From: Cheilinus undulatus
Taxonomy: Eukaryota; Chordata; Actinopteri; Labriformes; Labridae
DNA length: 64,000 bases
Reading direction: 5' to 3'
Assembly: GCF_018320785.1 (NCBI RefSeq)
Contig: NC_054871.1
Location: forward strand, 18,720,339-18,784,338
Shown: piece by piece, positions 30,401 through 41,759 of the stretch
Layout: every line of letters begins with the position of its first letter
How positions within the stretch are numbered: position 1 is the stretch's first letter
Translations under genes and position numbers: made by a program
Notes under the pieces: generated by a model
What the model saw: only the letters and a program-made list of their open reading frames with translations
What the model was told of the DNA's origin: nothing
The model's database searches: none

Positions 30401-33400
30401 TTGCTCTGACGAACAAGAAGGGGGCTCTGCTGGCTTCAGGGAGAGAGCTTCAGAGTCATCTGTTTGAAGGTATTTCACACCTACTATGCCAAAAAGTTCT
30501 GCGGCTACTTGTAATTTCTGCAGGCCAGTGAATCTAGGCATGGTGGTAGCACAGCAAAATACAACACAAAAAAAAATCGTTAAGGATCCAAGGCTAATTT
30601 TTGAACACTGGTAGGATGACATTTTTGTATTTGCTGATACCCAAGGCCTAATGGGGATTGGAAAGGTTTGAATGACAATTGTCTACTTTGTTACTAATGG
30701 TAATTTTTGCATGCCTTGTGTGTGATTCAGACATGTAATTAGCTTTGGAGAGTTCTTGCACAAGTGTTGCTATACAAGATAAATTTATTCTAAATTCATA
30801 CTAGAGCAGTCTGTCAGTTTTACTTAAAGGAATCAGTACTTGATTAATTTTGCATATATATTATAAAATGTTTTTCTTATTAGAATTCACCAGTATTGGG
30901 AAGCGTTTTTTCATCTCACATCTACTGCTCTTCCCATACTGATACATGGTTGCCAACATTAAAACTGTTTCATCTCTCACTCCAGTTAATACATACGCTC
31001 AGTAGGCAGTCTATTGACCTGCATCTGCAGATTGGAAATTTCAGACTTTAAGGTTAAAGAAAGCTTGGGGTCACAGATATGCTTATTTAATAGGAGCCAG
31101 GTCCGAGACGGTTTGTGTAGACAGCACTAATTACAATTACAAAAAATAAGAGCTTTAGACATTATGATATGGATTACTGGGAAAACAGCAGAGGCTCATA
31201 CTGTACAGACAAGATTATTTATTTCTGACGACTGAGGTCAGAAGCGGAACATCTTGAATACAATTTAAGTAACCCTTAGTCTAACCTCGGTCCACATGCT
31301 TTCATTTTTGGCAGATAATGCTTAAAATCAATTTTATGTTATTAGATCAAAAACCAAAACACTTCATGACCTCTACAGAACTTTAGACTATGCTGCCCCT
31401 AACATTTTATACTGGCCAAAATGAAGTAAAGTAAACTATCTACCAGGTAAACTAAACAGTAATTATCCAAAATCCTGATGGAAAAAAATGAGATATGCAT
31501 CAGCTACAGTTACAGCTCTTACGGCTCAAATGCAGTTTACCTTAGTGTGAGAGTGTATTCCCCTTTCACCTTGCTAGAAGCATCTCGAACCAGGAATGTC
31601 CCATCAGGAGTGTTTCTCATCATCTCATTTACTTCCTCCCTGTACAACCACAGTACACTAAATTTCAGCACACTATGTGCAAGCTTTAGGTAAATAACTA
31701 CCCACCAATACTTGTATTATAACTGTAGGAGTACAACAAATTATACAAAGTTTGTATGAAAATATTCCATACCTTGAGATATTCCCCCAGTACCAATCTG
31801 CCTCTGAAAGATGATTGTCATCAGAGTTGCACCCACATGCTGCCATGGCTTTGGTTATTTTGTTCTTAGATTGAAGGTCTGAACACAAAGGAAACACAAC
31901 ATCTGAATACAAATACAGAGTTTTATCAGGATTAGGATACAGAATGCAGATAGTCTCTTTTTTTTGTCTCTAAAACAAGGTATAAAACACATTTCCTTTT
32001 AAAATGAGCCATTAAAGGCTCCTCGTCCTGTTACTTCCTTTTTTATTATTTAACTATCTTCAAACTGAATAACTACAAGTTATGTTTAGGCCTAGAGAGG
32101 AATTTTAGAAAATGTCTAAACCAGAAATTGTAAGAAATAAAGAGAAAAAAAATTGAATTATTGTGAATTTTAAATTGTTTTGGGGAAGAGGTGATCATAT
32201 GCTGAGAAATTTAAAACGCCTATGACAAGCAAAGAAGAGATATTCTGGCAAGTACCTCCTTCCTTGGCGAAGTTAGTTCTTGGGACAGGAAACACATCAT
32301 CATGATCAACTGGAGAGGAAAGATCCTGCAGGAATGCTGTCAGGGAACAAGACTGAGCCCCGCTGTCGTTTTGACCCATCTTCGTCTCCAACAACTCTGC
32401 AATATCAACCGTACAGCAAGTGTTACTTCTGATGTTAGAAGAAGCCAGCCTGTGTGTGGCTATCTGCACTTTGTGGCTGCTCATGCACTGCTGGACCTAT
32501 GACAAGGACTCCAGAGGGTGATATGGTTGTGTTGCTTCGTCTTGCACCATGTGGGAGATTCTGTCCAGACTAGTCTGCTGACAGGTGACACTGTCTGACT
32601 GCCTAAAATACCAGAACGGACACTCCTCAATGATCAGGCACACTCACCCAGACTCTGCCCTGCTCAGTGCTCGACCTCGCCTTGCCTTGCCTCTTCTCGC
32701 CATGCCTCATCTTGCCAAACAAACAACAGCTGTCTGCAGTGAGATACCATGTTGGCCCAAAGGACTGGAGCTGATGTGCCACTGTTTGTTTGTGTTTATT
32801 GGCTCTGTATGTGTTAATAATGGGAAGCAGGGAAGGTGGGATCCTGTTCGTTAGGCATTTCGTAAAAGCATTACATCTGTGTGGGTTGTTACTGTTTACC
32901 AGTCAGTGGCTATCCACACATTTACCATTATACAGTATGGTGTGTGTGTGTGTATGTGTGTGTTGGGGGGGTGCTGTTAGCAGTTGATGTAAATCATCCC
33001 TTCAGCACTTGTGATGGTATGCCTGCAGATGCATTAAATCACTGCTGCAGAAGGAGCTGTATGCTGAAGGAATCATACACATGTTGTTGTAAAATGAGAG
33101 AGAGAGTAAACTCATTAACCCATGTTGCACTAACACCACGTTGCTTTTTCAGAAGTTTCCTGCTAAAAAAACACTACCAAAAGTCACAGCTTTTCTTGGA
33201 GTTTGGGGGGGGATTCTAGAACAAAGTGAACAGAAAATCAATCTGCAACCGTTTAAATAATAAGTTAAGAAGTTAGCGAAGCAAATACTTAAAACCTACC
33301 TTGCTTCAAGTTTCTCAAGAGAAAACCAAAACTCTAAACAATTAAGCAAATATGGGCTCCAGCTTAGCTCACTTGGTAGAGCAGATGGCTATGTGCTGAG

Positions 33401-36400
33401 GCTGTGGTTCCTGAACACACTGGTGGCAGGATCAACTCCCAGTCTTGGCGCATGTTTATTGTATGTCTTCCCCCACTCTCTCCCCACATTTCCTCTTTCT
33501 TCAGCTGTCCTATCTAATAAGGGAAAAATGCTCAAAAATAATCTTAAAGGAAAAATAAACATTTGGGAAAACAAAATGAATAATGCTGGTTTGTAAACTG
33601 TTGGTAACAAGTGTTGAAGTCGGTGTCGCAGACTTTAGCAAAGTAAATACGGGGAACTTTTGAAATTTCTTGTGTTTTAAACACTACAATTAATCGGTAA
33701 AGGGATGCAATGATTGGTCTGTCAATTGATCAGAAGATAAATGATGCTAATTCTTTTGTGAAACTCATAAGAGCTATTTATTTACGTCAGATATTTGCTT
33801 GCTTCTGCCTCTTAAGATTATGTTCATTGTCTGCCTTTTTATGTCATTCCTGATTCTTGCAATAAAACAAGGACAGGCAAATGCTTTGAAGACACCACTC
33901 AATCTATCATATAAGCTGCACTTTTAATACCTATATTTTTTTTGTCTGAAAAGTTGGCTGTGGCGTATATACTGGGATGACTTGTATACAAGAAACATGC
34001 AGTGTCATTACCGCAGGTGTGTTCAGCTGCCCCTGTCACACACTGCATGACATCTAATGCGACTGAATTTTTTTGTGTATAACAATCAGCAGCTCCACTG
34101 CTCAGACTGTACTGGAATACTGGCAATGACTAGATAGTGGAATTTGGCAACACTTTTTAACTGCTTTTCTTCCCTGTAAGGTCATAATCATGCATTAAAA
34201 AACTGATAGAGTAGTGCAGTGTTTCTGTGCCATTATATTAGGAGGGCGCCCCACCCCCCAAAGTCACCCCCCACCCCCTTGAAGGTTGAGTTAATTTTCA
34301 TTTAATTGTATTTTCTACATAGCGCCAGATCACAACAGAAGTCATTTAAGGATACCTTTCCTATAGAGCAGGGTTATACGTAGTCCCTTTAAATAAACAA
34401 ACTAAATAGCCCTATGTTATTCATCTAGAATGCATGTAATTTCTGAGTACTGGTTTTCTGCTTGTTCCGTTTGACTTTATAACCAGAACTGAGTAGGCTC
34501 ACTGAGCAAAGAGCCCCACCTCCTCCTCCCCGTGTCAGAGCTGCGGCCACGTGTTGCTTGGATGCTTTGACTCAGTATCATGAGGGAGAGTTTTGTAATG
34601 CAACTGACTTATCCTCTAAAGTTGTATACGAACCGATGCCCCCTGCAAACTGACAAACCGGTGGGAAACGTGGTTAAAATCAGCGACAGTTGAGCTCATG
34701 TCCGCACCAACTCCCTCTTGATCTTCTCACCACAGCAGGCAGAAATACGTACAGCCCCTCACAGGTGTGTGGGGACAGGTGTAAGGGAATCAGCTCGGCT
34801 TCTATACAGACTGAGCAGCCAATCCGCAGGTCACCTGATGATCATTTTATCATTTTCAAATTCATTCATCCAAGATCAGTGAACTGGCGGACGACCCTTT
34901 TGTCTTTTGTCTATTTGTGATCATTATTTACACTCTTAAATAAACCTCGTCCACATGCAGATTATGACAGAAACTCTTCAAACTTTATAAATGTAGGAGT
35001 ATTGACAAAGATCACATAGGCATAGAGACAACAGGAGGAGGCAGAAACATGCGATGTGTGTGGATAATAATAGTGAAGAGAGAGAAAATGAGTAGATAAA
35101 GTCAGTGGAGGAGAGACAGATTTTGTTATAAAAACATTTACCAAAATACATAATCTTACCTATTATAAATACACTATAATGCCAAAAGTATTCACTTACC
35201 CATACAAATAATTAAAATCAGGTGTTCCAATCACTTCCATGGCCACAGGTGTATAAAATCAAGCACCTAGGCATGCAGACTGTTTCTACAATCATTTGTG
35301 AAAGAATGGGTCGCTCTCAGGAGCTCAGTGAATTCCAGCGTGGTATTGTGATAGGATACCACCTGTGCAACAAGTCCAGTCGTGAAATTTCCTCGCTCCT
35401 AAATATTCCACAGTCAGCTGTTACTGGTATTATAACAAAGTGAAAGCGTTTAGGAACAACAGCAACTCAACCAGAAAGTGGTAGGTCACGTAAAATGATG
35501 GCGTGGTGTCAGCAGATGCTGAGTCGCATAGTTCGCAGAGGTTGCCAACTTTCTGCAGTCAATCACTACAGACCTCCAAACTTCATGTGGCCTTCAGAGC
35601 TCAAGAACAGTGTGTAGAGAGCTTCGTGGAATGGGTTTCCATGGCTGAGCAGCTGCATCCAAGCCATACATCACCAAGTGCAATGCAAAGCGTCAGATGC
35701 AGTGGTGTAAAGCACACCACCACTGGACTCTAGAGCAATGGAGACACGTTCTCTGGAGTGACAAAGTTTGGTGTTGATGAACTTGACTGGCCTGCACAGA
35801 GTCCTGACCTCAACCCAATAGAACACCTTTGGGATGAATTAGAGCAGAGACTGAGAGCCAGGCCTTTTATTCTAACATCAGTGTGTGACCTCACAAATGC
35901 ACTTCTGGAGAAATGGTCAAAAATTCCCATAAACACACTTTTAAACCTTGTGGAAAGCCTTCCCAGAAGAGTTGAAGCTGTTACAGCTGCAGAGTGGATG
36001 AACGTCATATTAAACCCTATTGTTTAAGAATGGGATATCAATTAAGTTCATATGCAAGTCAAGGCAGGTGAGCAAATACTTTTGGCAATATAGTGTATGT
36101 TATATGTTACAATAAACTGTTTCTTAAATAATTATTTGGTTATTAATTTGTTAAATCTTTAAGATGTCAGACTCATTTTCATGTGGGGAGGCCTTTTAGA
36201 CTGGTATGATATAGTCCTAAAGTTACTCCTGAAGTGGCAGGAAGGCAAAAAAGTTAATTTCCAACCCTGTCATTCATACATAAATAATTATAGATAGATA
36301 GATAGGTAGACATGGACACCATGATTCCTTTAAGTGTTTGTGTCTATGTCGGTCTTGACAATCTCAAGTGAGGGACGAGACACATTACAGTCAGCACTGC

Positions 36401-39400
36401 ACTCTCCACTGTGCAATCATCTATCACAGAGAGTGTGGCAGAGGCATATCTAGTCTTGTTTTTGCAAGTGTTACAGCTAATATTATTTGGGTCTTTCATT
36501 GTTTTACCAATATATTAACAGGCATCTTCACCTCTCTACTGGAGTCTTAACCTGTCAGGACAACAGAATAATGAGCAAAACTTTATGATATTGGAGTCTG
36601 TTTTTATGGAGGGAGGCAATGATGACTGCAAGGTGTGGACCTCTGTTATTATTTAAAAATGTTTAAGACAGTATAATCATTGATTTCCATCCATTTATTT
36701 CTTTATTATTATTCAGTGTGCAGCAGACAGGCGTGGGACACTAACATCATCGGCCCAGTTAATAAACAAAGTAAACAATTACTTTTTCATTGTATGAAAA
36801 CACATCACTAAAATGGATCCCGTTTTGAGCTGTTTAAATTAGCTCATTTTGTCATTCTTAATGGTCCAAACAAAGCTAATGTAACTCTGTCACACAAAAC
36901 TGAATATGAACAGCTACTTTTATACAGCTACAGCTGTAAGAATTCTGCATAGAATCAACATTTTACAATGTTACAAAGTATATACAACTGTGTAAAAATG
37001 CTTGATGAACACTAAAATAGATTAAAAAAAACAAGAGGCCACACAATAAAATTATAATTTTATTGTGGTAAATGCAGAGAGATTAAATGGTTCGGTTAAA
37101 TTATTTGGGGAAAGACCTTCAGACCCTCCCTTACCTGGAGATGCCAACTGTAATTTGCAAATATTTCAATATTTCACACATTGACCAAAAGGTTGTTGCA
37201 GAGGAAAAAGATAAACAATAGAGTTTGCTTTTAAACTCAGTATTTGTCAATTTTAAAGAATAATATTAAAAATAAGCTATTTTATTTTGGTTAGTACCTT
37301 TAGCAAAATGCATTAAAAATCTAAATGAAAAAGAGACATGTCAAGATTGAGATTGGGATCCAGCCGTAAAAATAATGTATGAAAAACATGGGACTGAAGA
37401 GCATAGTATTGGTAAAAAAGACAAAGCTCTTTGGTGAGAGCATGGAGTTTATTAAAGGCCTTTTAACCTTTTTGTAATGACAGATACCTTTGTTTTTTGA
37501 TATTCTTTCATAAAAAATTGTGATATGATTTTTTTATCCATATAAAGCAGTCTTACAGAAAACACTCCTCAGTTAAAGACTACAAATGACAGGCATGGAA
37601 AGACAGAGCAACTCATGACTGTGAGTGTGTCTCACAACTATTACCAGAGGCTGAGAGCTCAGCTACCATACTGTTAATTGAAGATATACTAGTCTCATAC
37701 AGCAAAAACAGATGGTACTGAAAGAGCGACACAACTGCTCAGAAACTACTCATTGTGGACTTTGCTGAATGAAATTGAGATCATCACGCAGGAGGAAGGT
37801 TTATACCTTTTTCTCCCAGGAAGATTCCAAAAACAGACTGTGGCTTGTAACCCACAACACCTTATATTCAAGATTTTAGGTTCATTGAAACTCAGGGATT
37901 TTTTAAAATCCCTTTATTTTAAATGCTGATTTAAATTTTTTTCATCCCAACATAAATTATGCCTAGCAGATTTATCAATACTGAAAAGCATTTTCTTTTT
38001 GCAGCAGCCCTTGGTTGATTTATCTTAAAAATAAACAGCAAACTTATCAGTGAGTAAAAACTTTTAGCAGTTACAGCTTCAAGATGTGCTGCTTTTTTCT
38101 TAATTGATATAAACACTCAGCAATTTATTTATACAATACACCTGTTGAAGTGCTCATGAACACAGACATCTAATCAGCCAATCATTAGGCAGCAACCAAT
38201 GTATTTAGTCATGTAGACATGATCAAGATGATCTGCTAAAGTTCAAACTGAGGATCAGAGTGGGTTATAAAGGTGCTTCAGATGGCTGTAAATGTGCCAT
38301 GGTTGATTTGCACAGATGGCCTGATCAAAGTATTTCATAAACTGCAGATTTACTGAATTTTTCATGTACAACCATCTCTAGGGTTTATAGAGAATGGTGA
38401 GAAAAAGAGGAAATATCTAGTGAGCAGCAGTTATCTGAGTGAAAATGCCTTGTTGATTAATGACCAGAATGGTTCAAAATGCTAGAAAGGCAACAATTAC
38501 TCAAATAATCATTCATCACAGCCAAAGTATGCTGAAGAGCATATCTGAATGAACAACAGATCAAGCCTTGAAGCAGATGGGCTACAGCAACAGAGGACCA
38601 CACCGGAAGCTGATCCTTTTAGCCAAGAACAGGAAATTGAAGATGCATATCACACAGGCTCAAAAAAATTAATAATAGAGGACTGGGAAAACGTTACTTC
38701 TCAGATGACTCGATTTGTGCTGCAATATCGGAATGGTAGGGTCAGAATTTGGTGAAAACATCATGAAATCCATCCATACCATCAGCAACCAAGGCAAGAT
38801 TAAAGTCCCTTAAATCACCTTTCTTCCCCATTCTAATGCTCAGTCTGAACTTCAGCAGATTGTCTTGACCATGTGTGCATGCCTAAACGTATTGGCTACT
38901 GCTATGTCACTGGCCAATTAGATATTTGCATTCATCAGCTGATGTACAGAGGTACATAAAAAAGTGAATGAGGAGTATATGTTGTGATTACATTTCAAAT
39001 GTGATATAATGACTGTTTATTTCTAATAATGTGAAAGCCATGTCATTACTGTAAATCAGATTTATAAGGGAAGGGACTGTCTGATTTTTCAAACCGATGT
39101 CAAATTCAGCACTATATGGCTGGGGTCAGCGTTAATTTCATCGACTAAAACCATGACTAAAAATATTCGTCAGCAGCCTTTTTTCCATAAAAAAAACTAG
39201 ACTAAGACTAAAAAAGATAGAAATGACTAAAATGTGACTAAAACTAAAATGCATTTCATTTTAAGACTAAAACTAAGACTAAAACTAAAAATAGCTGCCA
39301 AAATTAACACTGGCTGGGATATTGTACCAAAATAGTTTCTATATAATTTCTACCAAATTTCACAATGACTATTATCAAAATTATAGCCGTACTGATGCTT

Positions 39401-39694
39401 GAGAGTATCTAAAATCTTACCTTGTGCTGCTGATGTAGGCTCAGGCCTAGTATCAATTGATGCATCCTTCCCTAGTTGTGATTGGTTGAGTGGTGGTGAC
39501 ATCGTAACAGGGAATACAGAGTGGGGCTCAGGATTATCAACCATATGGTTGGTGCCCTTGTGGCTGACCACATCATCATCCCTGAGATGGAGGGATGCTA
39601 GTGATGATGTTGGGAAATCAGCTGGCTGCAGCTCGGTGTCCTCAGCACGGTCTTCGCTGTCATAAGCTCTGAGCTGGAAACCCTCCTTCGCCAT
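27417..39694 (-). CDS. pik3r2: PI3-kinase regulatory subunit beta (p85-beta), with degenerate SH3 and no RhoGAP domain found
   Basis: Adaptor that binds phosphotyrosine motifs and holds/inhibits the p110 catalytic subunit. Minus-strand exons: 39694-39421, 32396-32256, 31878-31773, 31639-31541, 30090-29910, 29672-29550, 29377-29235, 29122-28946, 28306-28235, 27935-27774, 27606-27417 (TGA). Every junction is GT-AG and phases join, giving 555 aa (human about 728). nSH2: [23 protein letters not shown] (Arg192). iSH2 coiled coil about 268-445: [29 protein letters not shown]. cSH2: [14 protein letters not shown] (Arg479), [14 protein letters not shown]. Identity to p85-beta is shown by [13 protein letters not shown] and [14 protein letters not shown]. 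The start has AAAATGG context and an in-frame upstream stop. The first 91 residues align with only the beginning of the SH3; no RhoGAP exons were found in the 7-kb intron 1. An alternative start inside exon 2 (MGQNDSG) would give a p55-like form. Confidence 0.9.
30366..30475 (+). other. Coding-like GC-richer island in a pik3r2 intron, unidentified
   Basis: A short open stretch ([20 protein letters not shown]...) followed by GAAG|GTATTT stands out from the AT-rich intron. It reads open on both strands. No family recognised; a retroelement fragment is possible. Confidence 0.2.
32938..32966. repeat. TG microsatellite
   Basis: GTGTGTGTGTGTATGTGTGTGT followed by a run of G, in pik3r2 intron 1. 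Confidence 0.85.
33354..33548 (+). repeat. tRNA-derived SINE
   Basis: Starts GGGCTCCAGCTTAGCTCACT with an A box (TAGCTCACTTGGTAGAGC) and a B box-like GGATCAACTCCC, followed by the TGTCTTCCCCCACTCTCTCC body and an AAAAATAATCTT tail. This is the common teleost tRNA SINE layout. Inserted in pik3r2 intron 1. The pol III boxes are imperfect, so transcription is doubtful. Confidence 0.8.
34214..34340. repeat. Possible end of a hAT-type nonautonomous element
   Basis: CAGTGTTTCTGTGCCATTAT followed by AGGAGGGCGCCCCACCCCCC resembles the terminal sequence of a common fish hAT-like repeat beginning CAGTGTTTCCC. The opposite end was not found with confidence. Confidence 0.3.
35170..36097 (+). mobile_element. 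Degenerate Tc1-like transposon
   Basis: Inverted ends TACACTATAATGCCAAAAGT and ACTTTTGGCAATATAGTGTA. The + strand keeps a transposase start ([20 protein letters not shown], 35307) and a C-terminal part ([20 protein letters not shown]) near 35779-36025. Between them the reading frame is broken, and a deletion joins the ...WSD first-aspartate region directly to the second-aspartate region near 35757. Not functional. Lies in pik3r2 intron 1. Confidence 0.88.
38108..38981 (+). mobile_element. Degenerate Tc1-like transposon of a second family
   Basis: The sequence follows a well-known teleost Tc1 family: CATCTAATCAGCCAATCATT, ACAACCATCTCTAGGGTTTA, GGGCTACAGCAACAGAGGAC and GGTAGGGTCAGAATTTGG. The end TAAAAAAGTGAATGAGGAGT corresponds to the family's TAATAAAGTGGCCGGTGAGT terminus. 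The C-terminal half of the transposase is deleted and the remainder has stops. Confidence 0.78.
39120..39315. repeat. GACTAAAA-rich degenerate tandem-like repeat
   Basis: Many irregular units of GACTAAAACTAAGACTAAAA between a GGTCAGCGTTAATTTCATCG start and AAAATTAACACTGGCTGG. The outer parts (GTTAATTT / AAATTAAC) are an inverted pair, which suggests a nonautonomous DNA element rather than a simple satellite. It sits 105 bp past the pik3r2 exon 1 donor, inside intron 1. Confidence 0.5.
39421..39694 (-). CDS. pik3r2: pik3r2 first coding exon: SH3 remnant
   Basis: Encodes 91 residues plus one base. The opening [20 protein letters not shown] lines up with the SH3 start of human p85-beta (MAGPEGFQYRALYPF..., then EDLELLPGD). 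ELQPADF sits where ELLPGDV is expected. The ALYxY-type motif has lost residues. The later SH3 elements (the conserved Trp, the GDFPGTYVE strand) are absent, replaced by a Ser/Thr/Pro/Asp-rich stretch. Donor CACAAG|GTAAGA. Phase 1 matches the acceptor at 32396. Confidence 0.75.
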
Positions 39695-41759
39695 TTTCAC
39701 AACTCGCACTGAATAGTCCCACTAGGTTTTATTGAGGTGAAGCAGCAGGATGGTGGATGCCAGGATGCTGTTGAACGCATACTATCAGCTCACACTCATG
39801 TCTAAAGACCGAGAGGCTGATTGTAAGGACTTCACGGCTGCCCTGTGTTGTGGAGATAAAGTGTGTTCCTGAACCTGAACCCCTGGGTCAGCCTCATCAC
39901 GGAGTGAAAAAGTGACATTGCCAGTAGTTTCTGTGGTTTTAATTTTATACACACAGCAGAAGTTTTCTATAATCTGTCTCTGTTTAGCTTAAAAGTCATT
40001 TCCCCCAAGGGATTCATACCTGGGAGCTACCAGTGACAACCATATAAGATTACTCCAAAGCTAGGGGCCTGCTTCAAAGAAAATCTTAACAGTAGTTGTG
40101 AGCTGTAAACACTCTGGAGGGTGAGAGACCGAAGCACATCATTCTGTTTCCTCCATCATCATATGGTAGAAAACCTAGAACAAAAAAGGAGACAGAGAGC
40201 ATTAATCACTTTTGTACAATGTGAATTTAGTCTGTTATGCAATGATAGCACGTGTTCTAGTCATACTGTTACAATCTGCACTCTTTCACAAATGTATATA
40301 TTTAGCTATATTTGGTCTTTACATCCTGATGTATTATACTACTGTATGACAAACTTTATGCCCATTGTGGTAGTTACTGGCCTACTTTTTGCATTGCAAT
40401 GTTTAATTGTTTAATGTGTGATTACTAATTTTGTTACACATGAAACGGCTTAAGAAGACGACAAAGACAGTTGTTACCATTGTAAGATGGCCTGAGATTT
40501 CTGTGGCATTTATAGAATGTCAAATATCAATTTATTATTCTGGTTACATTAAAGAAACGGAAACAAATCCTCACTGCCCCAAGCATTGAAAAATGGAAAT
40601 GTACAATAAATCAGAGGGAAATAAAACAATAGACTTTAAACCACACCAATGATACGTTTCAATTGGTTTTCAATTACTTTTGCATGAAACAATGCCTGTC
40701 CGTCAGTTTTACCTCGTTAATAATTAATGGAAATTTCTGTGGTTATTTTAGCTGTTTTTAATAATATCTATACCCTTATCCAAAACTTGACATATTACCC
40801 TACATCAATGATTGTGATCATGAGGAGCAGATTTGTGCCCCAACTCTATGCGGACATTTGTTACACCAAGCAAAGCCTAGATTCCATGAAAAACTGATTT
40901 AAAAAATGTATTTCACTATTTTTTGAAGAACATGTGGGGAATCATCAATATTAGATAAAAGAAACGAGGAGTCAGCTGTGTTATAACAAGTGACATCAAG
41001 AATTGAGAAATAAGAGGTTTAATTGGTAATGAAATACCCCTTTTTGCTCTAATAGACTGATACAACATTACAAGAACATCATCTGAAGAACCAATATATC
41101 TGTCTGATGGTTGACACGATACATTGATGCAGTCTAATTAAATCTTCCAAATTAATGAAGTGACTAAGTTTTGTAAATTAGATCTTGGGTTTCATTGATT
41201 TCATAGCTCTTTGGATTTTGGGAAGCCTGTGCCACATATTTTATTTACATTAACAACTAAAGGTCAAATCCTAAAACCAGATGTAAAGAACTTGTGAAGC
41301 CTATGGTTAGGTCACCTATGTATGAACTTCTGTTAGTTGTCATTGCATTATTATATTACAATAGCCTGTGCAAGTAGATGCCTTTATGAAAGGATGTAGT
41401 GCTGTGATATCGACTAACTATTGAGAGTAAAGGTAATCCCCTAAATCAAATCAAAATGTATTTAAATAGAATTAATTTTACATGGTTAATTTACGTTTTT
41501 GTTTTTTTTTGTACAAGAAAATGCTATCCCCCTCTTACTGCGACATAAAGACGACCAAGGCTTTTAAGTTTTCTTTTTTCAAATAAATAACTCGCAATAC
41601 AGATAATTGGGAAACTAAAATTTACTTATTGGTGTTGGTAGACAATCCAGACTGTGGATTATTTCTGTAAAACATATGGCAGTATGAGAACTTCAGTTAA
41701 TCTACTGAGCAATGAAAATTGCGGATCACCAATGGAAGTCCTAGAAATGGCGTCCCCAT

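Noticed and set aside
33354-33430. Functional tRNA gene
   Set aside because: A and B boxes are present, but the cloverleaf is degraded and the sequence continues into a SINE body.
35730-36008. 92-codon minus-strand frame
   Set aside because: Antisense shadow of the Tc1 transposase C-terminus.
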